Source: Microbacterium sp. LWH13-1.2
GTDB lineage: Bacteria > Actinomycetota > Actinomycetes > Actinomycetales > Microbacteriaceae
Direction: 5' to 3'
NCBI RefSeq assembly: GCF_038397735.1
Contig: NZ_CP151635.1
Location: 2,852,001 to 2,916,000, forward strand
DNA: 64,000 bases
Shown: one piece after another, positions 33,751-42,396 of the stretch
Position numbering within the stretch: position 1 is the stretch's first letter
Layout of the letters: each line of letters opens with the position of its first letter
Position numbers and translations under genes: made by a program
The notes under the pieces: generated by a model
The model's database searches: none
What the model was told of the DNA's origin: nothing
What the model saw: the letters and a program-made list of their open reading frames with translations, nothing else

Positions 33751-35046
33751 ATGAACACCATCCGCACACACGCCGCGCGACGTGCATCCGCCGCCGTCAT
33801 CGCGGCCGGCCTGCTGGTCGGCGGTCTCGCCGCCTGCGCACCCGCCGCCGATGAAGCATCGAACGAACCGATCCCCGCCGAGGGCACGGATGACGGCACC
33901 ACGCTGACGCTGTGGACCCGCGCCCCGATCGAGCGCCAGGCCAAGCTGCTCGTCGACGCCTACAACGCGAGCCACGAGAACCAGGTCGAGCTCACGGTCG
34001 TCCCCAACGACGACTACGTCGCCAAGGTCGGCGCGGCGGCCGGGTCCGGCGGACTGCCTGATCTGTTCGCCGCCGACATCGTCTACGTACCCAACTGGGC
34101 GCAGCAGGGTCTCTTCCAGGACATGTCCGAGCAGATCGACGCTCTCGACTTCAAGGACGAGATCAACCCTGGCCACCTGTCCGCCGGCACCGTCGACGGC
34201 GCCGAGTACGTGCTGCCGTTCGCCCTCGACCTCTCGATGCTCTTCTGGAACAAGGAGCTCTTCGCCGAGGCCGGCCTCGACCCCGAGAAGGCACCAGCCA
34301 CACTCGAGGAGTTCGCCGAGGCAGCCATGGCCGTGCAGGCGCTGAACAAGCCTGACACCTACGGCACGGCGACCGGCCTCAACTGCGGAGGATGCCTGGT
34401 CTTCACCTGGTTCCCCTCGATCTGGGCGTCCGGCGACGAGGTCATGAACGACGACGGCACCGAATCCCTGCTCGACGGCGACTCGGCTCAGGCGGTCTAC
34501 GACACGTGGGCCGAGCTGCAGGATGCCGGGGCGATCCTCCCCAGCTCGACCGACGAGGCCGGCCCCACCTGGACCGCCGCGTTCAGCGAGGGCAAGGTCG
34601 GCGTGATGCCGTTCCCGGCCACGCTCCTCCCCTCCCTCGAGTTCGACGCGGGAGTAGCCGGCATCCCCGGTGTCGACGGCGGCGCCTCGACGTTCGTCGG
34701 CGGTGACGGAATCGGCATCTCGAAGGACTCGAAGAAGGCGGCCCAGGCCTGGAACTTCCTCAACTGGATGATGTCGGAGGATGCCCAGGTCGAGGTGCTC
34801 GCGAAGGACGGCAACGCCGTCTCGCGCGGCGACCTGGCCGACAACGAGTACGCCGCAGCCGACCCTCGGCTGGTCACGATCAACGAGGTCGCGTCCCAGG
34901 GAGACACCCCGGTGGCGCTGAACTTCCAGCAGGCGTTCAACGCTCCGGGCAGCCCGTGGCTCACGCTCGTCCGCAACGCGGTGCTGAACGGCGACGACTC
35001 CGTGCCGGCAGACAACGAGGAGATCACCGCGATCCTGTCGCAGTGA
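33751..35046 (+). CDS. Sugar ABC transporter substrate-binding lipoprotein (CUT1)
   Basis: A 431-residue family 1 solute-binding protein of the maltose/oligosaccharide type. The lipobox ends at cysteine 29 (GGLAAC) after a basic N-terminus. The mature protein begins with the family-typical TTLTLWTRAPIERQAKLLVDAYN and contains YVLPFALDLSMLFWNKELFAEAG. AGAGGAG precedes the ATG at 33751. A strong hairpin after the stop should favour its expression over the permeases. The ligand is probably an arabinose-containing oligosaccharide, inferred from the GH127 gene in the same operon. Confidence 0.92.
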   Translation: MNTIRTHAARRASAAVIAAGLLVGGLAACAPAADEASNEPIPAEGTDDGTTLTLWTRAPIERQAKLLVDAYNASHENQVELTVVPNDDYVAKVGAAAGSGGLPDLFAADIVYVPNWAQQGLFQDMSEQIDALDFKDEINPGHLSAGTVDGAEYVLPFALDLSMLFWNKELFAEAGLDPEKAPATLEEFAEAAMAVQALNKPDTYGTATGLNCGGCLVFTWFPSIWASGDEVMNDDGTESLLDGDSAQAVYDTWAELQDAGAILPSSTDEAGPTWTAAFSEGKVGVMPFPATLLPSLEFDAGVAGIPGVDGGASTFVGGDGIGISKDSKKAAQAWNFLNWMMSEDAQVEVLAKDGNAVSRGDLADNEYAAADPRLVTINEVASQGDTPVALNFQQAFNAPGSPWLTLVRNAVLNGDDSVPADNEEITAILSQ

Positions 35047-35052
35047 CCCGTC

Positions 35053-35081
35053 GCGGGGGCGGCGCCGCGCGCCGCCCCCGC
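35053..35081 (+). promoter_or_regulatory. Intercistronic GC hairpin after the binding-protein gene
   Basis: A perfect 12-base stem (35053-35064 with 35070-35081, 5-base loop CCGCG) lies between the stop of the binding-protein gene and the first permease. No T-run follows, so a partial terminator or 3'-end stabiliser raising binding-protein mRNA over permease mRNA is likelier than a full stop. Confidence 0.75.
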
Positions 35082-35118
35082 ATCCACCTCGTCAGTCCCC
35101 CGATTGAAAGAGAACGTG

Positions 35119-36024
35119 ATGACCCAGGCCACACTCCCGCTGCGTCGCCGCAGGCGGCGCACCGCCTTCGGCGGCCCGGTGCAGGGCTGGCTGTACGCGG
35201 CCCCGACGGCGATCTTCGTCGCCCTGCTGTTCATCGTGCCGCTCGTGCTGGTGGTGCAGATGTCGGCATCCGACTGGCCGCTGCTGAGCGGCAATCAGCG
35301 CATCAACTTCCCCGAGAACTACGCGGATGCCGTCATGCACCGCCTCTTCTGGGACTCGATCCGCTTCACCCTGCTTTACACGGTCATCACGACTGTGATC
35401 CTGATCGGCCTGGGGCTCGGCCTGGCCCTGCTGGTGCAGGAGTCGACCCGGTGGAAGGGCTTCCTGCGCACCGCGTTCCTGATCCCGAGCGCCCTCGGCC
35501 TGGCATCCGCATCGCTGCTGTTCTACGTGCTGTACTCCCCCATCGCCGGCCCGTTCGCCGAGCTGATGAATTCATGGGGCATCACGTTCCTCGGCACACC
35601 GGAGGGCGCGCTGTGGTCGACGATCTTCCTGATCGTCTGGCGCTACGCCGGCTTCTACATGCTGCTGATGCTGGTGGGCCTGCAGGGCATCCCCGACGAC
35701 GTCTACGAGGCCGCGCGCATCGACGGCGCGAACCGGTGGCAGACGTTCCGCGACATCACGGTGCCCCTGCTCAAGCCGACGTTCGCCCTCACCACGGTGA
35801 TGTGTGTGACCGGGTCGCTGCTCGCGTTCGAGCAGTTCTACATCCTCACCAAGGGCGGCCCGGACAACAGCACCATGACCGTCGTGCAGCTGATCTACAA
35901 CGTCGCCTTCCAGGGGCAGAACAGCCTCGGGATAGCCGGCGCCCTCTCGGTGATCGTGCTGCTCGCGCTCATCGTCATCAACGTCTTCCAGCTGCGCGCG
36001 TTCCGCCGCACGGATGAGAGCTGA
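35119..36024 (+). CDS. Sugar ABC transporter permease (MalF-like)
   Basis: A 301-residue CUT1 permease with about six hydrophobic segments, after an Arg-rich cytoplasmic N-terminus. The EAA-type loop that contacts the ATPase is visible as DDVYEAARIDGANRWQTFRD. The ATG at 35119 is chosen over a TTG five codons upstream because AAAGAGAA sits at ribosome-site distance. No ATPase is encoded in this operon, so a shared MsmK/UgpC-like ATPase encoded elsewhere must be used, as is usual for actinobacterial CUT1 systems. Confidence 0.92.
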   Translation: MTQATLPLRRRRRRTAFGGPVQGWLYAAPTAIFVALLFIVPLVLVVQMSASDWPLLSGNQRINFPENYADAVMHRLFWDSIRFTLLYTVITTVILIGLGLGLALLVQESTRWKGFLRTAFLIPSALGLASASLLFYVLYSPIAGPFAELMNSWGITFLGTPEGALWSTIFLIVWRYAGFYMLLMLVGLQGIPDDVYEAARIDGANRWQTFRDITVPLLKPTFALTTVMCVTGSLLAFEQFYILTKGGPDNSTMTVVQLIYNVAFQGQNSLGIAGALSVIVLLALIVINVFQLRAFRRTDES

Positions 36025-36029
36025 GAACC

Positions 36030-36920
36030 ATGTCCCAGACACTGACACGCACGATCGTCGCCCCGAATCATCAGCCCACCGCACCCCGGTACCGCTCGAA
36101 GGCGGCGCGCGTCGTCTTCGGCATCCCGTACTGGGTGTTCACCACAGCTCTCGCGGTGATCTTCCTCTATCCGCTGATCTGGACCGGGGTCTCATCCGTC
36201 AGCCCGATGGCCGGCACCAGCCAGACCGACGGCTGGGGCTTCGGCAACTACGCCGCCCTCGGCGAGTACCAGGCCGGCATCTGGGTGTACCTCGGCAACT
36301 CGCTCTTCGTCTCGGTGCTCACCGTGGCGCTCACGCTGTTCATCTCGCTGCTGGGCGGCTACGCGTTCGCCCGCTTCTCGTTCCCCGGCAAGAACGCGCT
36401 GTTCCTGCTGACTCTCGCGATCCTGATGGTGCCGTACGCGACGCTGCTCATCCCGCTCTACGTGATCCTCAACGCGGTCGGCCTGCAGAACTCGCTCGTC
36501 GGCGTCGCGCTGGTGATCACCATGTTCCAGCTGCCGTTCTCGATGTTCATGATGCGCATCTCGTTCGAATCGATCCCGAGAGAGATGGACGAGGCCGCGA
36601 TGGTCGACGGATGCTCCAGCTGGGGCGCTCTGTGGCGGGTGCTGCTGCCCGCGGTCAAGCCGGGGCTCGTCACGGTCGGGCTGTTCGCATTCCTCACGGC
36701 GTGGAACGACTTCATGGCCCCGCTCATTCTCATCAACGACACCAACCGCATGACGCTTCCGCTCGCGGTGGCGAACCTCCGTGGGCAGGTGCAGGGCGTC
36801 GTCGACTACGGCGCGACCGAGGCGGGGGTCGTCGTACTGGCGCTCCCCTGCATCCTGCTCTTCCTGATCCTGCAACGACACTACGTGCGCGGCTTCATGT
36901 CCGGCGCCTTCAAGGGATGA
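36030..36920 (+). CDS. Sugar ABC transporter permease (MalG-like)
   Basis: A 296-residue CUT1 permease, partner of the one before it (5-base gap). It has six hydrophobic segments and the cytoplasmic loop PREMDEAAMVDGCSSWGALWR. The C-terminal LQRHYVRGFMSGAFKG is typical of MalG-type proteins. Its stop overlaps the start of the GH127 gene (ATGA), so transport and hydrolysis are translationally coupled. Confidence 0.92.
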   Translation: MSQTLTRTIVAPNHQPTAPRYRSKAARVVFGIPYWVFTTALAVIFLYPLIWTGVSSVSPMAGTSQTDGWGFGNYAALGEYQAGIWVYLGNSLFVSVLTVALTLFISLLGGYAFARFSFPGKNALFLLTLAILMVPYATLLIPLYVILNAVGLQNSLVGVALVITMFQLPFSMFMMRISFESIPREMDEAAMVDGCSSWGALWRVLLPAVKPGLVTVGLFAFLTAWNDFMAPLILINDTNRMTLPLAVANLRGQVQGVVDYGATEAGVVVLALPCILLFLILQRHYVRGFMSGAFKG

Positions 36921-38785
36921 CCATGTTCGACACCACCACACCGGCCGCTCCTGTGGTCCCCACCCGCGGACGACTGCGCCCCCTCGGCCTGCGCGAGGTG
37001 CGCATCACCGGAGGATTCTGGGGCGATCGCCAGGCCGTCAACGGAACTGCCACGCTCACGCACATCGAGTCGCGACTCGAGTCGGAGGGGTGGCTGCCGA
37101 ACTTCGATCTCGCCGCCGCCGGCACGCTCCCCGCAGGACGCCGCGGGCGCGAGTTCGCCGACTCCGAGATCTACAAGTACCTCGAGGCACTGGCGTGGGA
37201 GATTGGACGGACGGATGCCGCGGCCGACGGCGACCTCGAACAGCGGTTCCGCCGTGTGGTCGACCGGGTCGCTGCCGCGCAGGAACCCGACGGATACCTC
37301 AACACGATGTTCGGCCGCGAGGGTCAGGGCGAGCGGTGGTCGGCGTTGCAGTGGGGGCACGAGCTGTATTGCCTCGGGCACCTGTTCCAGGCGGCCGTCG
37401 CCCGGGTGCGCACGAGACCGGATGCCGACGACGGGCTGATCAATATCGCCCGCCGCGCCGCCGACCTCGTGTGCGAGGAGTTCGGCGTCGACGGACGCGA
37501 CGCGATCTGTGGGCATGCCGAGGTCGAGGTCGGCCTCGCGGAGCTCGGTCGCGCGCTCAGCGAGACGCGCTACATCGATCAGGCTGCCCTCTTCGTCGAG
37601 CGGCACGGTCGTGGGTCGCTGGGCGAGATCGAGTTCGGGCGAGAGTACTTCCAGGACGACGTCTCGGTGCACGACGCCGAGGCGCTGCGCGGGCACTCGG
37701 TCCGAGCGAACTACCTGTCGTCGGCCGCGGCCGATGTCGCCACCGAGCTGGCCGACGAGTCTCTGCTCGACGCGCTGCGGTCGCAGTGGGACCGCACGGT
37801 CGAACGGCGCACCTATGTCACGGGCGGCCAGGGATCCCACCACCAGGACGAGGCGTTCGGCGACGACTGGGAGCTGCCGCCCGACCGCGCCTACTCCGAG
37901 ACCTGCGCCGGCATCGGCTCGATCATGTTCTCGTGGCGACTGCTGCTCGCGACCGGCGAGGCGCAGTACGCCGACCTGATCGAGCGGACCCTGTTCAACG
38001 TGGTCGCGACCTCGCCCGGCGACGACGGGCGCTCGTTCTTCTACGCCAACACGCTGCATCAGCGCACTCCGGGGATCCCGGCGGATCCGGATGCCACGTC
38101 GCCGCGCGCCTCGTCATCGCTGCGGGCCCCGTGGTTCGAGGTGTCATGCTGCCCGCCGAACGTGGCCCGCACCTTCGCGAGTCTCGCGGCGTATGTGACG
38201 ACGGCCGATGACGACGGCGTGCAGCTGCATCAGTACGCGCCCTCGACGGTGCGCACGACACTGCCGGACGGCCGGATCGTCGCGTTCGAGGTGTCGACGG
38301 CCTACCCCGTCGATGGAGACGTACGGATCACGATGGCCGAGGATGCCGAGTTCGCGCTGACACTGCGCGTGCCCGCGTGGGCATCAGGAGCGACGGTGCG
38401 CGTGCACAGCGGCGGCGAGGTCACGGAGTCCCCTGCCCCTGCGGGTGCGGTCGAGGTCGCTCGCGCGTTCCGTGCGGGCGACGTCGTCGAGCTGAACCTG
38501 CCGATCGTGGCGCGGGCCACGGCACCGCATCCGATGGTCGATGCGGTGCGAGGCAGCGTCGTGATCGAACGAGGCCCCGAGGTGCTGGCGCTCGAGTCGA
38601 TCGACCTCGGCAGTGACGTCGGCGACGCGGTCGTCGCCGGGGACCCGATCGAGCGAGATGGCAGGGTCGTGCTGCCCGTGCGACACCGGTCGACCGATGA
38701 GGTCAACGAGGTTGCTCTCGTTCCGTACCACGACTGGGCTCAGCGCGGTCCGTCGACCATGCGCGTGTGGATCCCGACGGTGTGA
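36917..38785 (+). CDS. Beta-L-arabinofuranosidase, glycoside hydrolase family 127
   Basis: A 622-residue GH127 enzyme without a signal peptide, so cytoplasmic. In the characterised family member HypBA1 a cysteine nucleophile and zinc are held by a Glu-x-Cys motif and a Cys-Cys pair. Here these appear as YSETCAGIGS (about residues 327-336) and VSCCPPNVAR (about 413-422). The N-terminal VRITGGFWGDRQAVNG and DGYLNTMFG are also typical. It should remove beta-linked L-arabinofuranose, as found on hydroxyproline-rich plant glycoproteins, after uptake. The open frame extends far upstream through the permease gene; the ATG at 36917 overlaps the permease stop and gives normal length. Confidence 0.93.
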   Translation: MTMFDTTTPAAPVVPTRGRLRPLGLREVRITGGFWGDRQAVNGTATLTHIESRLESEGWLPNFDLAAAGTLPAGRRGREFADSEIYKYLEALAWEIGRTDAAADGDLEQRFRRVVDRVAAAQEPDGYLNTMFGREGQGERWSALQWGHELYCLGHLFQAAVARVRTRPDADDGLINIARRAADLVCEEFGVDGRDAICGHAEVEVGLAELGRALSETRYIDQAALFVERHGRGSLGEIEFGREYFQDDVSVHDAEALRGHSVRANYLSSAAADVATELADESLLDALRSQWDRTVERRTYVTGGQGSHHQDEAFGDDWELPPDRAYSETCAGIGSIMFSWRLLLATGEAQYADLIERTLFNVVATSPGDDGRSFFYANTLHQRTPGIPADPDATSPRASSSLRAPWFEVSCCPPNVARTFASLAAYVTTADDDGVQLHQYAPSTVRTTLPDGRIVAFEVSTAYPVDGDVRITMAEDAEFALTLRVPAWASGATVRVHSGGEVTESPAPAGAVEVARAFRAGDVVELNLPIVARATAPHPMVDAVRGSVVIERGPEVLALESIDLGSDVGDAVVAGDPIERDGRVVLPVRHRSTDEVNEVALVPYHDWAQRGPSTMRVWIPTV

Positions 38786-38801
38786 CGACGCTCAGGGGGA
38801 T

Positions 38802-39086
38802 TCAGCTCCACAGGGTGGCGACATGGGCTTCGGCGTCGCGGGTGCGTGCGTGCGCGCGGGCTGCGGCGGTCGCGGCGCTGGTGAGAGCGGTCTGCATGCC
38901 GTCGGCGCACTCGGTCCATTCGCGTTGAGCGCGGGAGTACGCCTCGTGGGCTTGCCCGGTCCACAGCTGTCTCAGCCCGGAGGCTTCAGACTCGAGTTCG
39001 TCGAGCAGACCGCGGATCCGATCTGCGGTGTCAGCGAGAACCGCGATCGACTGAGCGAGCGGCTGGTGATCGACGCGGATGCGCAT
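38802..39086 (-). CDS. Small WXG100-like protein of the toxin operon
   Basis: A 94-residue, largely helical protein with a central LWTGQAHEAYSRAQREW (about residues 40-56), i.e. a Trp-x-Gly turn between two predicted helices, as in WXG100/ESAT-6 proteins. Its start ATG overlaps the stop of the putative immunity gene (TGATG). It is the last gene of the four-gene overlapping cluster and converges on the GH127 gene with only 16 bases between. Proposed role: a secretion partner or chaperone for the toxin in type VII secretion (inference). No type VII machinery genes are in the window. Confidence 0.65.
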   Translation of the reverse strand: MRIRVDHQPLAQSIAVLADTADRIRGLLDELESEASGLRQLWTGQAHEAYSRAQREWTECADGMQTALTSAATAAARAHARTRDAEAHVATLWS

Positions 39087-39586
39087 CAGCTGTCACCCTC
39101 TTCGGATCCGGGTTTCGGCCAGCTCAGGTGCAGATCGCGGAGCTCGTACGGCTGAGACACGTCGTCAGTGAGGAAATACGTATAGAAGACGACGGCTGCT
39201 TCATCGGCGGTGAAGACCTCGTGCGGATAGACCGTGGTGCTGTGGCGACCGTCGTCGTAGTGGATCACCTCGGTGGGTTCCCCCGTGCGGTGACCACCGG
39301 GCTTGCCGATCGCGTACTGGTGGGGGGTGCCGTCGGCCTCGATGCGGCGCACCTCCAGCGCCAGCGCGTCAGCGGTTCCCGCGCACTGCATATACTCCTC
39401 GCTGAACGGGATGCTCTCCAGCAGGTCCGCACCTTCGGGCGCACGCCACAAACTGTAGGCCCAGAACGAGGATCCGTCCATCTGAAGCAGAACAAACCGG
39501 ATCTGTTCGGAGTACGGACGGAATTCATCGAGGAGCGCGCCGCGGGAACGCCCATTCCTCTGGGTGATGTGTGTGGGCTTGGTCAC
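39086..39586 (-). CDS. Putative immunity protein for the adjacent toxin
   Basis: A 166-residue acidic, soluble protein with no recognised domain. It has no signal peptide or membrane segment. Its ATG overlaps the stop of the toxin-like gene by ATGA and its stop overlaps the next gene, so it is translated with both. Directly following a polymorphic toxin gene is where a cognate immunity gene is normally found, and that is the only basis for the call. Several aromatic residues (SSFWAYSLWRAPEG, VVFYTYFLTDD) are striking. Base composition is locally a little lower in GC than the neighbouring sugar genes. Confidence 0.5.
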   Translation of the reverse strand: MTKPTHITQRNGRSRGALLDEFRPYSEQIRFVLLQMDGSSFWAYSLWRAPEGADLLESIPFSEEYMQCAGTADALALEVRRIEADGTPHQYAIGKPGGHRTGEPTEVIHYDDGRHSTTVYPHEVFTADEAAVVFYTYFLTDDVSQPYELRDLHLSWPKPGSEEGDS

Positions 39587-40893
39587 TTGACTTCCTTCAG
39601 TATCACTTTGGTGATCTGTATTCTCTCGCCGTTGACGACGGCTGTAGCCGGGCGATCGGGACTGACGGTGCTGTCGAACCCTCTCTGGTATGCGTCACGA
39701 CTCCCGGTTCCTCCTTTGACCTCCACGCCGGTGTAGGTGCCGTCGGGATTCTTGTATAGGCCGTCGTAGTATCGGTGCTGCTCGGCCGTCGCGCCGGGCT
39801 TGTAATACCCGTCGATGGTCGAACGCACCTTGTCGCGGATGATGTCGTACCCGGTATCGCTAGCGACTTCGTCCAACCCGATCTTCTCGGTGTCGACCCA
39901 AGGGCGTTGCCCGTCGCCGTTGTACTGGCCCTTGATGTCACGACCCCCGTACTCGGGGTGAGGTGGCGGGCGCTCCGCGATGCGGACTGCATCATCACCG
40001 GTCGCCTCGTTCATCCAGCGAGCGCTGGCATGTCCCGCGGCGACAAGGCCTGCTCCGGCGACGCCCACTCCGGCCCACGCGACGCCGCCGCCGGGCACAG
40101 CCCCCACCCCCGTGAGCACGAGTGCGCCTCCGCCGCCGATCATCGTGCCGCCACCGACCACGAGGGCGACTCCGCCGAGCAGTTCGAGAAGTAAGTCGGG
40201 GTGGTTGAGGAGAGCGTTGCCCATCGAGGCGACGAAGTTCAGCTGCTCTCTCGCCGGGTTGAGCACGGCGGTCTCGAACACCGCCGCGCCGATCGCCCCC
40301 GCCACTGCCCAGTTCGTTGTGCTCTCGGTCTGCTTCGGCGTCTCCAGGGGCGCCGCGTCCGCCGCGTCATGGATGGTGTTCGCGGCATCCATGGCGTAGC
40401 GATCCAGCACGCCCCTCGCGTTCGTCAAGACGTCTACGGCCTGTGCGCGCAGGTCCGCCCCGCCATCGATGAACGGGACGTCGAGTTTGACGTGCCGCAG
40501 GCCGAGGTCGCGCTCCAGCTCCCGCACTTTCACCCGGTGCGCCTGACGCGAGACGACCGTCGCCGCCTCCGCCTGCTCCCACAGGTCGATCGCGCGCGCC
40601 GCCTCATCCTGCGCCCATCGCAGAGCATCGCCATAGGCCGACAGAGCGGCGGCGCCACTCATCAGGTACTCGCCGCACCTCTGCCACGACGACCGCACAT
40701 ACTCCGCCCGCTCGAGGTACTTGTCGTACGGGTACCCGGTCCACGCGGAATCGACCTCGAGGCCTCTCAACCCGTCCCGAAGCGCAGTGGCGGCCTCTGA
40801 CCGAGACCGCCACGCCGACGCGACCGTGTGCGCTGCGGCATGAGAACCGGGCACCAATACGACCGGGTCATTCGTCATCCCCAGTTCGGGCAT
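39583..40893 (-). CDS. Polymorphic toxin with type VII-type N-terminus and C-terminal nuclease-like domain
   Basis: A 436-residue protein in three parts. Residues about 1-130 are helical with LEVDSAWTGYPYDKYLERAE, a Trp-x-Gly turn like that of putative type VII secretion-signal domains. About residues 235-295 are very Gly-rich and hydrophobic (LLELLGGVALVVGGG onwards), possibly a membrane-passage segment. The last 120 residues look like a toxin: YDIIRDKVRSTIDGYY, then YYDGLYKNPDGTYTGVEVKGG, an Asp...Glu-Val-Lys pattern as in PD-(D/E)xK nucleases, followed by a Gln-Arg. Initiation could also be at Met6. It is the second gene of the four-gene overlapping cluster. The DNase activity is inferred from motif only. 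Confidence 0.65.
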   Translation of the reverse strand: MPELGMTNDPVVLVPGSHAAAHTVASAWRSRSEAATALRDGLRGLEVDSAWTGYPYDKYLERAEYVRSSWQRCGEYLMSGAAALSAYGDALRWAQDEAARAIDLWEQAEAATVVSRQAHRVKVRELERDLGLRHVKLDVPFIDGGADLRAQAVDVLTNARGVLDRYAMDAANTIHDAADAAPLETPKQTESTTNWAVAGAIGAAVFETAVLNPAREQLNFVASMGNALLNHPDLLLELLGGVALVVGGGTMIGGGGALVLTGVGAVPGGGVAWAGVGVAGAGLVAAGHASARWMNEATGDDAVRIAERPPPHPEYGGRDIKGQYNGDGQRPWVDTEKIGLDEVASDTGYDIIRDKVRSTIDGYYKPGATAEQHRYYDGLYKNPDGTYTGVEVKGGTGSRDAYQRGFDSTVSPDRPATAVVNGERIQITKVILKEVK

Positions 40894-41183
40894 CAGTAGT
40901 CGCTCTCGGCCCAGATCATCTGGTCGAGTTCACTGCTCGACGCCTCGTCTCCCCGGTCGAACACCTCAGCCGTCTGCCGCAGATTCTCGGCGAGCATGTC
41001 GACATCCCCGAGACGACGCCCCAGAGCCGTCGTCCAGGTTTCACCGAACCGCGCCACTGCCTCGTCGAGAGAGCCCGCTCCCAGCCCCGACGACTGCGCG
41101 ACCACCGGCGATCCAAAGTCTCCCCGCACGCTCTCGGCCTGCGTCGCGAGAGCTCGGAGCTCGTCGGTCTCCACATCTGTCAT
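40893..41183 (-). CDS. Small EspC/ESAT-6-like protein heading the toxin operon
   Basis: A 96-residue acidic helical protein (MTDVETDELRALATQAESV at the start, TWTTALGRRLGDVDMLAENL in the middle). Size, helix content and position match the EspC/DUF2580-type or WXG100-type partners that precede type VII substrates. The Trp-x-Gly turn is not clear; GETWTTALG takes its place. Its stop shares a base with the toxin start (TGATG). The ribosome site is weak (GGGGG). It lies downstream of a 124-base spacer that must contain the operon promoter, which I could not assign confidently. Confidence 0.6.
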   Translation of the reverse strand: MTDVETDELRALATQAESVRGDFGSPVVAQSSGLGAGSLDEAVARFGETWTTALGRRLGDVDMLAENLRQTAEVFDRGDEASSSELDQMIWAESDY

Positions 41184-41307
41184 CGCGCCCCCACATGTCC
41201 GAATGACGATGTTACGTAGTCATATGAGGTGGATTGCGGTCTCCCCGTGTTACATAGCGGTGTTCAGGAATGCCGCGCGGTCGACGCGTGACACTGCGGG
41301 AACGCAG

Positions 41308-41338
41308 AAGACCCCTTGTCCACCGGACAAGGGGTCTT
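41308..41338. terminator. Terminator of the furanose transporter operon
   Basis: A perfect 14-base stem (41308-41321 with 41325-41338) with a 3-base loop lies 20 bases beyond the stop of the leftward permease gene. On the minus strand it is followed by TCTGCGTT. It separates the transporter operon from the toxin operon. Confidence 0.88.
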
Positions 41339-41358
41339 TCACGTCATTCGAACGGAAG

Positions 41359-42396
41359 CTACTCGCGTTTTCGAGTGACCGCCCGCTGCAGCAGCACGAA
41401 CACGAGCAGGATGCCGCCGGTGATGATCGTCGTCATCTCGGGCGGGATCCCGCCGTCGCGCGTGATCAGCACGTTCATGAGCCCGAGCACCAGGGCCCCG
41501 ATGACCGATCCGAGCACGTAGCCGTAGGCACCGGTCAGCACGGTGCCGCCGATCACCGCTGCGGCGATCGCGTCGAGCTCCCACCCGATACCGGTGATGT
41601 TCTGCGCGGTTCCGAGTCGTGCGGTGTACAGCACGGCCGCGAGGCCCGCGAGGCCACCGCTGATCACGTAGACCAGCACCTTGGTGCGCTGCACCGGAAG
41701 ACCCATGAGCAGCGCCGAGCTCTCGGACCCGCCGATCGCGTAGACCGTGCGCCCGGTGCGGGTGCGGTGCAGCACGAAGAACGCGGCTGCCACGACGATG
41801 ACCGCGACGAGCACCGCGGGGGTGATCACGAGGTCGTTGACCTTGGGTCCGTCGAGGATCTTGAGCTGCGTGCCGATCCAGCGGATGGGCGAGTCCTCGC
41901 CGAGCCGCTCGGGCTTGGTGCTGAGCAGCGAGGCGAGCCCCCGCCCGAGGAACATCATCGCCAACGTCGCGATGAACGGCTGCACGTTGAAGTACCGGAT
42001 CAGCACACCCGACACGATGCCGAAGAGCACGCCGATGCCGATCATCGCGACGATCACGGCGAATGCGTTCCATCCGGCATTCGAGAGCATCACCCCGGCC
42101 ACCGACGAGACCGCGATGATCGAACCCACCGAGAGGTCGATGCCTCCGGTGAGTATCACGAACGTCAGCGCGACGGCGAGCACGATGAGGTGCGCGTTGT
42201 TGATGAGCAGGTTCGAGACGGTGCTGAACTGGAGGATGCGGCCGTAAGCGACCTCACCGAAGATCACCATGCCGACGAAGATGACGACCGAGGCGATTGT
42301 CGGCAGCACCGACGGGTTGGCCGTGATCATGCGTCGCAGGCGGTCGACGACGTTCTCGGTCGCCTGCGGAGCCGGGGTGGCGGTCACGACGCTCAT
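41359..42396 (-). CDS. Furanose ABC transporter permease 2 (YjfF-like)
   Basis: A 345-residue CUT2 permease with several hydrophobic helices, LTGGIDLSVGSIIAVSSVAGV and NVQPFIATLAMMFLGRGLAS. It ends in the basic tail VTRKRE. The ATG overlaps the stop of the upstream permease (ATGA). The order in this operon (binding protein, double ATPase, permease, permease) is that of the E. coli galactofuranose system YtfQ-YtfR-YtfT-YjfF. It is the last gene before a strong terminator. Given the arabinan genes nearby, arabinofuranose or galactofuranose is the likely cargo (inference). Confidence 0.9.
   Translation of the reverse strand: MSVVTATPAPQATENVVDRLRRMITANPSVLPTIASVVIFVGMVIFGEVAYGRILQFSTVSNLLINNAHLIVLAVALTFVILTGGIDLSVGSIIAVSSVAGVMLSNAGWNAFAVIVAMIGIGVLFGIVSGVLIRYFNVQPFIATLAMMFLGRGLASLLSTKPERLGEDSPIRWIGTQLKILDGPKVNDLVITPAVLVAVIVVAAAFFVLHRTRTGRTVYAIGGSESSALLMGLPVQRTKVLVYVISGGLAGLAAVLYTARLGTAQNITGIGWELDAIAAAVIGGTVLTGAYGYVLGSVIGALVLGLMNVLITRDGGIPPEMTTIITGGILLVFVLLQRAVTRKRE

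Noticed and set aside
36014..36916. An open frame fusing a permease-length stretch to the GH127 enzyme
   Set aside because: The first 300 codons are an alternative frame of the MalG-like permease; the GH127 start overlaps the permease stop by ATGA.
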